A stretch of DNA of 45,128 bases from Actinomycetes bacterium (GTDB lineage: Bacteria > Actinomycetota > Acidimicrobiia > Acidimicrobiales > Acidimicrobiaceae), in contig JAJYHJ010000017.1 of assembly GCA_021784785.1 (NCBI GenBank), forward strand, positions 1-45,128. Reading direction: 5' to 3'. Position numbers and translations under genes: made by a program. Below are positions 1-10,662 of this stretch, one piece after another; position 1 is the stretch's first letter; the number at the start of each line of letters is the position of its first letter. The notes beneath the pieces were generated by a model. That model worked only from the letters and a program-made list of their open reading frames with translations, was not told where the DNA came from and ran no database searches.

Positions 1-1
1 C

Positions 2-97
2 GATACTGGCCGTGCTTGGAGAGGCGAGAACGACTCTCAGACGAGTGAGAATGAAGCCCAAGGGAAGAACCTTGAGAACGGTGCATCTGGTGAGTAG
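2..97 (+). CDS. possible C-terminal end of an upstream gene (partial)
   Basis: From the left edge a frame stays open for 31 codons and ends in TAG at 95-97. The translated tail is hydrophilic and rich in Glu, Asn, Gly and Ser (it ends ...ENGASGE), as unstructured C-termini often are. No family can be recognised from this fragment. A second frame (3-155) is also open to the edge and ends in TGA, and nothing here decides between them, so this is a tentative call. Confidence 0.22.
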   Translation, partial: DTGRAWRGENDSQTSENEAQGKNLENGASGE

Positions 98-396
98 ACT
101 CACTATTTATCATTCAGATGCAACGGTATCGTTTGCCTTCAGTGTGAGAACTTGAGTGGCTGGGTCGTGTGGCCGCGGGAAGCTTCAAGTGTGTCAGCTC
201 CCACCGACACAAGACCGTGACGGGCCGACAGGGGGCAAGAAGGTCCTGGTCGGTGCCGCATGGGGTTGTGTACCTAAGGTTGTGCAAAAGTCTGCGTCAA
301 TGAGAGACTACCAATCTGACAGCTAGGGTTTTCGCCTGATATTAGCGTTAGCTATCATAGTGAGTTGGCTAATAGTTCGGAGTGGTTGCGCTTTGA
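98..396. other. non-coding stretch, no recognised gene
   Basis: No convincing reading frame was found on either strand. The only local structure seen is a 7-bp inverted repeat, CACCGAC at 202-208 and GTCGGTG at 249-255, enclosing a G/C-rich loop. It could be part of a small structured RNA, but the core motifs of 4.5S/SRP RNA, tmRNA, RNase P and tRNA were not seen. Confidence 0.3.
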
Positions 397-666
397 TTAG
401 TTGTTGTGGGTGCGCCTATATCCGTCAGATTGGTACCGGAACAGTTCTTGCACTCTAACTGTGTGAGGGCGGCCTTGTTCTAATTCAGTTGAAGCTTTGG
501 AGTTCAATATTGCTTTTGCCTTGGCGATTTGTTGTAAAGCCTTCTCTCGATCGATTGGTGATCGGTAGCTTTGGTAGTATGCGCTTTTGGTGGATATCTC
601 TTCGGGAAATAACGTCTCTATAAGTTCCATAATGAGATTATGGAGCAAGGGAGTTACAAACCACAT
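397..666 (-). CDS. doubtful small hypothetical protein
   Basis: An open frame of 89 codons (77 if the internal ATG at 628-630 is used) lies downstream of ftsH on the same strand. The predicted product has a short hydrophobic start, then a charged, Lys/Glu/Gln/Tyr-rich body (DREKALQQIAKAKAIL could form a helix). No family is recognised. Neither candidate start has a good ribosome-binding site, so this may be a chance ORF. Confidence 0.22.
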   Translation of the reverse strand: MWFVTPLLHNLIMELIETLFPEEISTKSAYYQSYRSPIDREKALQQIAKAKAILNSKASTELEQGRPHTVRVQELFRYQSDGYRRTHNN

Positions 667-835
667 AACCTAGGGAGCGGCGGTCCGTTCGCATGTCGCT
701 TGCTCTCTTTAGAGGTTGGCGTGAGATTAGAAAGAAACGCTCTTTAGATTAATTAATTGCAACTGACCTAGATGTTGCGTCGGCCAACGAGTTGGTTGGA
801 TCTGCTCTCATTAGATTTAGACAGCCTCTGTAGGC

Positions 836-2782
836 TCAGTTGAAGTCTGTCTGGCTGCGCATAGCAATTTGTTGTACAGCTTCAAGCCTCGGTACAACGG
901 CAGTCTTTTTACCGCCAGGATGCACCTCCTTACCATAAGCCTCATCGACAAGTCTTCCGACCTCTGCTCCGTCGATAGTCTCCTTCTCCAAAAGCGCATT
1001 AGCTACTGCTTCGAGCCCCGCCTTATGTTCAACCATGAGGTCTGTGGCTCGTTGCTCTTGTTCTCTTAGAATACGTTCGACCTCTTCGTCGACGACTCGT
1101 TGAGTGTCTTCAGAGTAGTCTCTGGAATGCATGAGATTTTCCCCTAAGAACACCATGCCTTGCGATCCCCACGCCATGGGTCCAATTCGGTCACTCATAC
1201 CCCACTCGCGTACCATTTTTCTTGCGAGTTCTGTATTGCCAACAAGGTCGTTGGAAGCGCCAGTAGAGAGATCACCGTAGACCAGCATCTCAGCTACTCG
1301 GCCTCCCATTCTCACCACTAAGGAGTCTTCGATGTACTCTTTGGGATAGATATGTCTCTCTTCCATTGGAAGCTGTTGAGTTACTCCTAACGCCATTCCC
1401 GTGGGAAGAATCGTTACCTTGTGCACTGGGTCTGCATACTTAAGCACGTAAGCCAGTAGTGCGTGACCGCCCTCGTGATAGGCGACTCTTTCCTTCTCTT
1501 CGTCTGAAAGTACCATAGAGTCGCGACGTTGTCCCATAAGGACGCGGTCCCGTGCGTCCTCAAAGTCAGCCATGGCGATCTCTTCTGAGCCCCTTCGTAC
1601 TGCGTGCAATGCGGCTTCATTAACTAAGTTTGCGAGGTCGGCACCACTCATTCCCGGAGTACCTCGAGCGATGACCGCTAGATCGACGTCGCTTGACAGC
1701 CTCTTTCCTTTGCAATGAACCTTTAGAATAGGTAAGCGTTCTTCCAGGTCAGGCAAGGGCACGACGATCTGGCGATCGAAACGGCCAGGTCGCAAGAGCG
1801 CCTCGTCTAAGATGTCTGGTCTGTTGGTGGCGGCCATAATTACGACACCTTCTGCAGGGTCGAAACCGTCCATCTCTGAAAGCATCTGATTTAAGGTTTG
1901 TTCTCTTTCGTCATGCCCACCCCCGAGGCCAGCACCACGTTTTCTGCCTATCGAGTCGATCTCGTCGATAAAGATAATTGCGGGAGCTTGCTTTCGAGCT
2001 GTCTGGAACAAGTCTCGTACTCGACTTGCGCCCACGCCTACGAACATCTCCATGAAGTCAGATCCGCTAACGGATAAAAAGGGGACTCCTGCCTCGCCTG
2101 CAACTGCTCGTGCAAGTAACGTCTTTCCTGTTCCTGGGGGTCCAACAAGTAGAATGCCTTTGGGAGTTCGGGCTCCTATAGCCGTGAATCTCATCGGTGA
2201 CTTGAGGAAATCCACGACCTCCTTGATTTCAGATTTGACTCCGTTGTAACCAGCGACGTCGTCGAAGGTCGTCCGCGGTCGCTCTGCGGAGTATAGCTTT
2301 GCCTTTGACCGGCCGATCGACATGATTCCGGACATCTGGCCTTGTGCTCGCCTATTGAACCAGATAATTATTCCTAAAAAGAGCAAGAATGGTAGTGCAT
2401 AGGAAAGTAAAGAGTCCAAAAGGTTTGATGAGGAGTTCGAGAAACTCAAGTTGACGTTGTTTTTTTGGAGCTGAGCGACTTCGGTACTGATCTCTGGCAA
2501 TGGTCCGTTTACGGTAAATGCGGTTCCATTTTTTAGTGTACCTGTAATTATTCCTGTCGTGTTGTCGATGACTGCCGAGGCTATCTGGTTGCTCGATACA
2601 TCTTTTACAAAGGTGTTGTAGCTAAGTGGTTGGCTAGTTGTACGCGTAGACACCGAGGAGTAGAGGAAGAATATTCCTGCTACGATAAAGATACCGATGG
2701 CTATCCATCTCCAGCCTTGGTCTGCAGAAGGACGGGGCTTTTGACTATTTGTTGACCTCATGTCGTTGAAGTTGCGACTCAT
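836..2782 (-). CDS. ftsH: ATP-dependent zinc metalloprotease FtsH
   Basis: This is the membrane-anchored AAA+ protease that extracts and degrades misfolded membrane proteins and short-lived regulators. At 648 aa it has the normal family length. A first membrane helix spans about 24-41, an extracytoplasmic segment follows, and a second helix lies at about 121-142. The AAA module shows Walker A GPPGTGKT (214-221), Walker B IIFIDEID (269-276) and the second region of homology [19 protein letters not shown] (about 318-336). The peptidase zinc site is HEGGH (436-440), an actinobacterial-looking variant of HEAGH, with a likely third ligand Asp512 in TGASNDL. The gene diverges from the CPBP protease gene across a 132-bp gap. 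The call is secure; the ATG at 2782 lacks a strong Shine-Dalgarno sequence, and the ATG seven codons downstream is an alternative start. Confidence 0.97.
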   Translation of the reverse strand: MSRNFNDMRSTNSQKPRPSADQGWRWIAIGIFIVAGIFFLYSSVSTRTTSQPLSYNTFVKDVSSNQIASAVIDNTTGIITGTLKNGTAFTVNGPLPEISTEVAQLQKNNVNLSFSNSSSNLLDSLLSYALPFLLFLGIIIWFNRRAQGQMSGIMSIGRSKAKLYSAERPRTTFDDVAGYNGVKSEIKEVVDFLKSPMRFTAIGARTPKGILLVGPPGTGKTLLARAVAGEAGVPFLSVSGSDFMEMFVGVGASRVRDLFQTARKQAPAIIFIDEIDSIGRKRGAGLGGGHDEREQTLNQMLSEMDGFDPAEGVVIMAATNRPDILDEALLRPGRFDRQIVVPLPDLEERLPILKVHCKGKRLSSDVDLAVIARGTPGMSGADLANLVNEAALHAVRRGSEEIAMADFEDARDRVLMGQRRDSMVLSDEEKERVAYHEGGHALLAYVLKYADPVHKVTILPTGMALGVTQQLPMEERHIYPKEYIEDSLVVRMGGRVAEMLVYGDLSTGASNDLVGNTELARKMVREWGMSDRIGPMAWGSQGMVFLGENLMHSRDYSEDTQRVVDEEVERILREQEQRATDLMVEHKAGLEAVANALLEKETIDGAEVGRLVDEAYGKEVHPGGKKTAVVPRLEAVQQIAMRSQTDFN

Positions 2783-2914
2783 ACTTATAGATGTTAAGCG
2801 CTTTTAGGCGATAACAGGTGCTTTTAGACGCTCTCTAAGAATACTCAAAGCCTCAAATTATCTTTCTTTTACATGTAAGTGGGGGAGTTGATCCTAGTAG
2901 GGTAAGGTTTTCCT

Positions 2915-3664
2915 ATGCAAGAGCCTCCTTCTTACTCCTCCCCTAAGAAAAAATCTTTTCCTTTCTGGCTTCCTCTTATATCCCTACCTTTAGGACTTTT
3001 GGTAGCATCTTTAGCAGCGAGTATCGTTGCTCTGGTTCAAGGTCAAAGTACGACTCACCTTGTCGTGAATGCACCTATACTTGCGGCCGATGAGGTAGGC
3101 CTTTGGATTGTATTTCTCGGAGCACTAGTTATCGGCGTACGCAGATACGGCTCTGGTTCTTTCATTCAAGACTATGGCTTCAAGGTTAAGTTGTGGCCCG
3201 ATGTTCCCTTCGGGCTGGCGATTGGCGCGTTCTGTCAGTTGGTGGTGCTGCCGGTTCTGTACCTCCCCTTTGAGGCCGGCAATCCTTCTTTTGCGAAGGC
3301 GCTTTCACAACCTGCGAAGACCTTAGTGGGCTCTGGAAAATCGGGTGGAGAAGCTCTTGTCTTTGCAATCATCGTCGTTGGTGCTCCAATTATGGAAGAG
3401 CTGTTTTTCCGAGGACTTACCTTGAGGTCTTTGGAGGCGTTGTCGGCGAAGTTGGCTTCACGAATCCGAGGCGTTTTGGTGGTCGTTGTAACTGGCGTGT
3501 TCTTCGCTCTGGCACACTTTGAACCTCTCCAGTTTTTGGGGTTATGGGTTGTGGGTATGGTTCTTAGCTATATGTCGTATAGAACCCGAAGACTGGGTAT
3601 GTCTATCTTTACCCACATGAGTTTCAACTTGGTCGCTTTTGTTGCTCTAGTGAGTGTGCGTTAG
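2915..3664 (+). CDS. CPBP-family intramembrane metalloprotease (CAAX-like)
   Basis: The protein has 249 aa and several hydrophobic segments (about 17-43, 61-75, 97-117, 147-160, 186-200 and 205-220). It carries the three motifs of the CPBP/Abi family: EELFFRG (161-167), FALAH (197-201) and HMSFN (234-238). These supply the Glu and His residues thought to form the metal site in this family. Bacterial members are intramembrane proteases, but the substrates are mostly unknown and none can be inferred here. It is a single gene divergent from ftsH, and the ATG at 2915 is preceded by a short AAGG. The family call is confident; the specific role is unknown. Confidence 0.85.
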   Translation: MQEPPSYSSPKKKSFPFWLPLISLPLGLLVASLAASIVALVQGQSTTHLVVNAPILAADEVGLWIVFLGALVIGVRRYGSGSFIQDYGFKVKLWPDVPFGLAIGAFCQLVVLPVLYLPFEAGNPSFAKALSQPAKTLVGSGKSGGEALVFAIIVVGAPIMEELFFRGLTLRSLEALSAKLASRIRGVLVVVVTGVFFALAHFEPLQFLGLWVVGMVLSYMSYRTRRLGMSIFTHMSFNLVAFVALVSVR

Positions 3665-3779
3665 GTGTGTTTTTGTCATATGTGACGTTTGTGGCTGGTA
3701 ACTGCTAAAGAAACGGACAGCCTGTGCCGAAGATACATAGTTGGGAAAGCTCAAATGAGCAGATCTGTGGAGGATTTGA

Positions 3780-3962
3780 TTGTTGTCTAACATTTGTCCA
3801 AACTGTCATGAAACCTCACTCGTAGAGATATCGCTAAGGGTTGCAGGACACGAGGTAACTTTGAGAAGCTGCTCGGCGTGTGAGTCAAGATGGTGGAATC
3901 GAGACGGCGAGACCTCCCAGGTGCACGAGGTCTTATACCTTGCATCGCAGACTAGGCGTTAG
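3780..3962 (+). CDS. small zinc-ribbon protein of unknown function
   Basis: This 60-aa frame starts at TTG 3780, six bases after a clear GGAGG (3769-3773), which supports real translation. The product has two CxxC knuckles, CPNC (6-9) and CSAC (31-34), spaced as in a zinc ribbon, followed by a WW pair and a polar tail. Actinobacterial manB neighbourhoods often carry small metal-binding proteins, but this one does not match a family I can name. It may be a nucleic-acid-binding or accessory microprotein. TTG 3783 is an alternative start. Confidence 0.6.
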   Translation: MLSNICPNCHETSLVEISLRVAGHEVTLRSCSACESRWWNRDGETSQVHEVLYLASQTRR

Positions 3963-4027
3963 CGAAAAAGCTGAGATTAACTTAAGCGTTCGCTCTCTCA
4001 GTAGTCGGAGCTAGGTAGGCTTTACCC

Positions 4028-6532
4028 GTGCAGATTTCGGAGTCACCAAAGAGAGAGTTCTCCGGCGGACACGACGACGTGAGTTCGCCAAGTGCAATAG
4101 GGGGTAGGTACTCTTTCATTAAGAGAAACTACGGTATCTTCATCGCCATTGGCTGCTCGTTGTTTGTGTTCTTTTCTCTTCATCCTTCACTGATCCTCGC
4201 CAATACTACTACGGCCGGCGGTGACACCGGAGCACATTTTATCGTTCCATACTTTGCGTGGAAGGACGTGTTTTCACACTTCGAGATAAGTGGCTGGTCG
4301 CGTATCTGGTACAACGGCTTTCCTTTACTCACTTTTTACTTTCCCTTACCTCCATTGATGGTCGACCTACTTTCATTTGTAATCCCCTATGACGTGGCTT
4401 TCAAGTTGATGACTCTTAGCGGTTCGTTTGCTCTACCTCCGCTTATGTATGTGCTTGGTCGTAGCGCCCGACTGAGGGAACCCTACCCAACACTTTTGTC
4501 ACTGGCGTCTTTAGGGTATCTCTTTGATAGGACCTATACGATTGACGGTGGGAATATTGCCTCAACACTTGCTGGTGAGTACTCGTTCTCGGTGGCGCTA
4601 GCCTTCGGCGTAGGGTTTTTGGCGGTCGTCTTCAGCGGCTTGAACTCTAATAAGAAGGTAGCTTTGGCGTCGGTTCTCTATGCCTTGACAGCGCTATCTC
4701 ATCTTCTTCCAGCCTTCTTCGTCGCAGTGGTGGCGATAGTATACGTGCTCTTTGGTAAGGAGCGGTTGGAACTAGTCCGTCTGGCGATAGCGGGGACATT
4801 GGGTGCCCTGATATGTGCTCTGTGGCTGATACCGTTCGCTGCCAATATCTACTATACGACATCTATGGGATGGACAAAGGTTACTACTTATGTTCAATCT
4901 TTGGCCCCCAATCCCTTGAGGCCTTGGATCTACTTGGCTCTATTAGGGGTGGTATTTTCAATTTATAAAAGGAGGCGCCTAGGTGTTACGTTCAGTATCG
5001 TTGCGGTCGTCTCGGTACTGTCTTTTGTATTTCTACCCCAAGGTGCCGTCTACAACGCGCGAGCGTTGCCATTTTTCGTGTTTTCTATCTACGTGTTAGC
5101 AGCAGCAGGTGTTGCAGAGTTTGCTCTTTGGCTACCAAGAGTTCTGATGTTTTGGCGAATAGGACAGAACCGGTCGGTCTTAGTCGGAGACGAAATGGAT
5201 CGTTTTACCGCATTTAAAGATTCTCGGGTCGAATACTTGGGCGATGATAGTGGGCTTGGGAACGGAAGTGACGACCTTTCACCTGGAGCCTTTGACCAAA
5301 GAGACGACCAATACTCCAATGAACGCCACTCTTCCCAAATCGTGTCACAACACTATCTAAAGGATAGATCAAGGGCCAAAGTCGGAGCTGTCTTGTTCTT
5401 CATATTCGTGACCATAGTCGGTGTGGTTGCCCCTGTTGTTGACTTACCCTCTTGGCTCCAGTCGCATGTAACGCAGTCCTTCGTGCCAAGCTGGGCTAAC
5501 TGGAACTACTCTGGGTATCAAGCGAAACCAGGCTGGCCCGAGTACCAACGGTTGATGGTGGCCATGAATTCCGTGGGCAAAAGTTATGGGTGTGGGCCGG
5601 CGATGTGGGAGTACAACTCCAATGAAAACAACTTTGGTACACCTATGGCACTAATGCTTCTTCCATTTTGGACTCATGGTTGTGTGGACTCTATGGAAGG
5701 GCTGTTCTTTGAATCGTCGGCTACGACGCCTTATCATTTTCTAAATCAGTCGGAACTTTCGTACTCACCGTCAGATGCAATGGCAGGGCTTCCCTATACC
5801 GGATTAAACGTCCCCCTTGGGGTCAAACACCTACAGATGTTGGGAGTGAAGTACTATATGACTTTCTCTCCAGTAGTCAAGCAGCAGGCCTCAAAAGACC
5901 CTAATCTTCTACTTTTGAAGACGGTTCCCGCGGTCGATCCGAGTCTGAGTCAAAGTGGGTCGGTCCTTGGGCAGAGTTGGAATATCTACCTAGTTCGAGG
6001 TTCTCAAAGTGTTGTGCCTTTGACTCACCTGCCTGTAGTTTGGAAGGGTATGCGTGGCGGGAAAAGTGATTGGTTGAAGTATTCGGTTCGATGGTATCAA
6101 AATCCGAGCCAATGGAGTATATACCGAGCGCAAAATGGACCTAGTAACTGGAAGAGAATAACGCCAGGCGCGTCTGTGGGATCAGAACCCAAACTACCTT
6201 CAGTCCAAGTTTCAGGCACTTTGATGAATACAGATTCGATCTCTTTCAACGTCTCTAAGGTGGGTGTTCCCGTAGTGGTTAGGGAGTCCTACTTCCCGAA
6301 CTGGCACGTAACTGGAGCTTTGGGTCCTTATAGGGTGGCTCCTAACCTTATGGTGGTGGTTCCAACATCCACTCACGTCAACTTGACTTATGGATCTACG
6401 CCTGTAAATGTTATAAGCGACGGCGTATCGTTGCTGGCTGTACTTGCGGTTATAGGCGTCTGGTTCGAGATACCTGAAACAATTTGGAGAAAACTACGCG
6501 GTGGAAGAGCGGCCTCTCTGACTAACCTTTAG
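4028..6532 (+). CDS. large multi-pass membrane protein, GT-C / PTPS-related type
   Basis: This 834-aa protein has a cytoplasmic N-terminus, about ten or more hydrophobic helices to residue ~360, a long polar insert (about 378-448), another helix, a large soluble region (about 480-780) and a last helix near the C-terminus. The first loop has an acidic GGDTGAH motif, and GGNIASTLAGEYSFS follows further on. Both resemble the 6-pyruvoyl-tetrahydropterin-synthase-related membrane proteins (PF10131), which share the GT-C glycosyltransferase fold. Placed just before phosphomannomutase, it may use polyprenyl-linked sugars in cell-surface glycan synthesis, but that is inference. The start is GTG 4028 and has no strong ribosome-binding site. 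An orphan GT-C-like protein of other specificity is equally possible. Confidence 0.65.
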   Translation: MQISESPKREFSGGHDDVSSPSAIGGRYSFIKRNYGIFIAIGCSLFVFFSLHPSLILANTTTAGGDTGAHFIVPYFAWKDVFSHFEISGWSRIWYNGFPLLTFYFPLPPLMVDLLSFVIPYDVAFKLMTLSGSFALPPLMYVLGRSARLREPYPTLLSLASLGYLFDRTYTIDGGNIASTLAGEYSFSVALAFGVGFLAVVFSGLNSNKKVALASVLYALTALSHLLPAFFVAVVAIVYVLFGKERLELVRLAIAGTLGALICALWLIPFAANIYYTTSMGWTKVTTYVQSLAPNPLRPWIYLALLGVVFSIYKRRRLGVTFSIVAVVSVLSFVFLPQGAVYNARALPFFVFSIYVLAAAGVAEFALWLPRVLMFWRIGQNRSVLVGDEMDRFTAFKDSRVEYLGDDSGLGNGSDDLSPGAFDQRDDQYSNERHSSQIVSQHYLKDRSRAKVGAVLFFIFVTIVGVVAPVVDLPSWLQSHVTQSFVPSWANWNYSGYQAKPGWPEYQRLMVAMNSVGKSYGCGPAMWEYNSNENNFGTPMALMLLPFWTHGCVDSMEGLFFESSATTPYHFLNQSELSYSPSDAMAGLPYTGLNVPLGVKHLQMLGVKYYMTFSPVVKQQASKDPNLLLLKTVPAVDPSLSQSGSVLGQSWNIYLVRGSQSVVPLTHLPVVWKGMRGGKSDWLKYSVRWYQNPSQWSIYRAQNGPSNWKRITPGASVGSEPKLPSVQVSGTLMNTDSISFNVSKVGVPVVVRESYFPNWHVTGALGPYRVAPNLMVVVPTSTHVNLTYGSTPVNVISDGVSLLAVLAVIGVWFEIPETIWRKLRGGRAASLTNL

Positions 6533-6580
6533 TGGTTACCGGAGCACGGGACCAATGACAGGTGGTGAGTCATAACAGAC

Positions 6581-7930
6581 ATGGATACATCGATCTTTAA
6601 AGCATATGATATCCGAGGTGTTGTACCTCAGGAACTCGACGAAGAGTCGTGCCGGCTCATTGGAGCTGCCTTTGGGCGCTTCATTAAGAGCACGCAAGTT
6701 ATTGTGGGTCGCGACATGAGAATCTCAGCCCAGGCGCTTGTTTCAGCGTTTACTGATGGTCTAAATGCAGTGGGCGTATCGGTTATCCAGATAGGTCTTG
6801 CTTCTACTGATATGTTGTACTTTGCTTCGGGAAGGCTTAATCTTCCTGGTGCAATGTTCACTGCTTCACATAATCCTGCGCAGTACAACGGAATCAAACT
6901 TTGCGGCCCTGGTGCTGCACCAATCTCATCTGACACGGGTCTGATGGAGATAAAGGATCTAGCACTAGAACTTGAAGGAAGTAGCCTAAAGACGGCACAT
7001 CACGCTGAGAACCAAAATCTTGACCTCTTAGATGACTTCGTAAATCACGTTAGATCCTTTGTAGATGTGACTAAATTTGCGCCGCTTAAAGTGATAGCCG
7101 ACACTGCAAATGGTATGGGTGGACTTGTAGTTCCAAGAGTGTTTGAGGGGCTGCCAGTATCGTTGGAGATACTATACCCGGATCTAGATGGAAGTTTCCC
7201 TAACCACCCAGCTGATCCAATACAACCAGAGAACTTGGTGGATTTAAAGAGTCGCGTCCTCGCTGATCGAGCAGATGTAGGTTTGGCTTTTGATGGCGAT
7301 GCGGACAGGGTGTTTCTGGTCGACGATAAGGCCAATCCGGTATCCGGATCGACGACGACCTCCTTGGTCGCTAAGGCGATGTTGGAGAAGCATCATGGGT
7401 CTACCGTCCTTTACAACCTCATCTGTTCAAAAGCAGTACCTGAGGTAATTGAGGAGAACGGCGGGGTTCCACTCAAGACCAGAGTGGGGCACTCCTACAT
7501 CAAAGCGGTTATGGCACAGTCGGGAGCCGTATTTGGTGGTGAACACTCGGGTCACTACTACTTTAGAGACAACTACCGCGCCGATTCAGGACTGATCGCT
7601 TCTATGTTCGTGCTTGCGGTCATGTCAGAGGCTAAGGAACCTTTATCACTTTTAAGACAGCCCTTAGAGCGCTATAGCGCATCAGGTGAGGTCAATACTA
7701 AAGTGAGGGACTCAAAGTCAGTTATTGCCTTTATCGAAAATGCGTATAGCGGACGAGGCGGTATCGATCATCTGGATGGGCTTACCGTGGATCTTGGGGA
7801 GTGGTGGTTTAACGTTAGGCCTTCTAATACCGAACCGCTCTTGCGACTGAACCTGGAGGCTAAGTCCGACCAGGAGGTTGCTTCTAAGCTGCAAGAGGTT
7901 CTTGCTGTGATTACAAAAGCCGATTCCTAG
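6581..7930 (+). CDS. manB: phosphomannomutase / phosphoglucomutase
   Basis: This alpha-D-phosphohexomutase interconverts mannose-6-P and mannose-1-P and often also glucose phosphates, feeding GDP-mannose and cell-wall glycan synthesis. At 449 aa it is the normal length. All four active-site loops are visible: the phosphoserine loop TASHNP (94-99, Ser96), the Mg loop DGDADR (238-243), the sugar-recognition loop GEHSGH (320-325) and the phosphate-binding loop RPSNTEP (413-419). The start is ATG 6581. The gene begins the actinobacterial cluster manB - Trm112-like - SIS isomerase - ahcY, suggesting joint control of sugar-phosphate supply. The family is certain; mannose versus glucose preference cannot be told from sequence. 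Confidence 0.93.
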   Translation: MDTSIFKAYDIRGVVPQELDEESCRLIGAAFGRFIKSTQVIVGRDMRISAQALVSAFTDGLNAVGVSVIQIGLASTDMLYFASGRLNLPGAMFTASHNPAQYNGIKLCGPGAAPISSDTGLMEIKDLALELEGSSLKTAHHAENQNLDLLDDFVNHVRSFVDVTKFAPLKVIADTANGMGGLVVPRVFEGLPVSLEILYPDLDGSFPNHPADPIQPENLVDLKSRVLADRADVGLAFDGDADRVFLVDDKANPVSGSTTTSLVAKAMLEKHHGSTVLYNLICSKAVPEVIEENGGVPLKTRVGHSYIKAVMAQSGAVFGGEHSGHYYFRDNYRADSGLIASMFVLAVMSEAKEPLSLLRQPLERYSASGEVNTKVRDSKSVIAFIENAYSGRGGIDHLDGLTVDLGEWWFNVRPSNTEPLLRLNLEAKSDQEVASKLQEVLAVITKADS

Positions 7931-7956
7931 ATCTCTTACTAAGGAGTTCAGATTAA

Positions 7957-8163
7957 ATGTCACTATCGCAGTCCCTTCTTGACATACTCGTATGCCCTTT
8001 GGACAAAGGTGAACTATGGTACTTTGAGGACGAGCAGTTTTTGTATAACCCAAGGCTAAGGCGTAAGTACAGAGTTGTCGACGACATACCTGTTATGTTG
8101 GTTGAGGAGTCGGAGATTGTCGGTGCAGAAGAGCACGAACGTATCACTAAAATTCGAAGCTGA
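7957..8163 (+). CDS. Trm112-like / UPF0434 small protein
   Basis: The 68-aa product has the family layout: LLDILVCPLDKGEL at the start, a basic middle (RLRRKYRVVDD) and the conserved IPVML near residue 46. Family members are small scaffold or zinc-ribbon-like proteins; the second cysteine of the usual CPxC is Asp here, so zinc binding is doubtful. ATG 7957 follows AAGGAG (7940-7945) at good spacing. It sits between manB and the isomerase gene, as in other actinobacteria, but its role there is not known. Confidence 0.8.
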   Translation: MSLSQSLLDILVCPLDKGELWYFEDEQFLYNPRLRRKYRVVDDIPVMLVEESEIVGAEEHERITKIRS

Positions 8164-8213
8164 CAGTGACTTCGCTGAGCATAGATACTAGAAAGAGAAG
8201 TTTTTAATAAGCA

Positions 8214-9239
8214 ATGATGCAATTGGACTCTTTAGATATGTGGGGAGCAGCTGCTTCGCTGCCTGAGCAGGTAGAGGCAGCTGCTAGTGCTGCCGTTGCG
8301 CTTCACGGTCTGCCAGCAAAAAGCGAGATCGAAAACATTGTGATCTTGGGTATGGGCGGTAGCGGCATCACTGGTGACGTACTTCTCTCTATAGCGGGAC
8401 CCTTCTTAGCGGTGCCGGTAGTCGTTATCAAGTCTTATACCGTTCCGGCTTTCGTAGGCCACTCGACGTTGGTTTTTGCAGTCTCCTTCTCAGGTAACAC
8501 CGAAGAGGTTCTTGAAGCCGTAACGATCGCTGCAGAGCAAGGCGCGCAGATCGTCGTGATAGCATCAGGCGGAGAGCTGGTTCGCTTTGCAGAGTCTTCT
8601 GGATTTCCTTGGATCTCGGTTCCAAGTGACATACCTCAACCTCGTGCGGCAATAGGTGCTCTTTCGATCCCTCCTTTAGTTGTATTGGAGGAGATAGGGC
8701 TGTTCCCTGGGGCAACACATTGGATAGACCTAGCGGTTGCACAGTTGAAAAGACGACGAGACCAACTTCTATTGGAAGGATCGGTTGCTCAGGAGCTAGC
8801 CGAAAAGATTGCGGCCACTGTACCGCTGTTCTTGTCGTCAGCAGCGATGGGTCTCACAGCAGCGATGCGATGGAAAGCACAGGTAAATGAGAACGTAAAG
8901 TCTCCTGCATTTTATGGAGTCTTCCCAGAAGCCTGCCACAACGAGATCACTGGATGGGAGAACCTATACCCTGAGGCACACGCGTTCTCGATGGTAATCT
9001 TACGACACGATATTGAACATCCACAAGTTGGTCGCAGATTCTCCTTGGCGAAGGAACTTTTGAAACCCAAGGTACAAAGCTTTGTAGAACATCGTGCAGA
9101 TGGAGAAGGTGAGTTAGCTCAGCTTCTTGATTTGGTTATCGTCGGTGACTTTGTATCACTTCATCTAGCGAAGATCGCTGATGTAGACCCTGGACCGATT
9201 CCTGTACTTGTTGAGTTTAAAGAACAGTTAAAGAGTTAA
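8214..9239 (+). CDS. SIS-domain phosphoglucose/phosphomannose isomerase (TobH-like)
   Basis: The protein has 341 aa and two sugar-isomerase (SIS) halves. GMGGSGITG (46-54) and SFSGNTEE (91-98) form the phosphosugar-binding site. FPEACHNEITGWEN in the second half (Glu239, His242) matches the catalytic region of bifunctional phosphoglucose/phosphomannose isomerases. The expected reaction is fructose-6-P to mannose-6-P or glucose-6-P, which would feed the phosphomannomutase encoded just upstream. Actinobacterial members of this cluster are called TobH, and some may have lost activity; here the motifs look intact. ATG 8214 and ATG 8217 are both possible starts, with AAAGAGAAG upstream. Confidence 0.82.
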   Translation: MMQLDSLDMWGAAASLPEQVEAAASAAVALHGLPAKSEIENIVILGMGGSGITGDVLLSIAGPFLAVPVVVIKSYTVPAFVGHSTLVFAVSFSGNTEEVLEAVTIAAEQGAQIVVIASGGELVRFAESSGFPWISVPSDIPQPRAAIGALSIPPLVVLEEIGLFPGATHWIDLAVAQLKRRRDQLLLEGSVAQELAEKIAATVPLFLSSAAMGLTAAMRWKAQVNENVKSPAFYGVFPEACHNEITGWENLYPEAHAFSMVILRHDIEHPQVGRRFSLAKELLKPKVQSFVEHRADGEGELAQLLDLVIVGDFVSLHLAKIADVDPGPIPVLVEFKEQLKS

Positions 9240-9264
9240 CAAGCGTCCATTTTGAATCAAGTAG

Positions 9265-10569
<1,305 letters not shown>

Positions 10570-10575
10570 CTAGTC

Positions 10576-10595
10576 GAGCGCCTCTTGCGTTTTTT
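10576..10595 (+). terminator. weak intrinsic terminator after ahcY
   Basis: A short stem pairs AGCGC (10577-10581) with GCGTT (10587-10591) across a 5-base loop, including G-U pairing, and runs into a T tract (T at 10590-10595). It lies 7 bases after the ahcY stop. The stem is short, so efficiency is uncertain. Confidence 0.3.
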
Positions 10596-10662
10596 GTGTG
10601 ATGGTAGACGTGGGTCCGTTGTAGATGCTTATGTCAAAAGATATAGGTAGAAGGGAGTTAAG

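Noticed and set aside
98-396. Small stable RNA (4.5S, tmRNA, RNase P)
   Set aside because: A G/C-rich 7-bp inverted repeat drew attention, but none of the conserved core motifs of these RNAs was seen.
692-751. Short basic 19-codon ORF between ftsH and the left edge
   Set aside because: Poor ribosome-binding site spacing and too short to judge.
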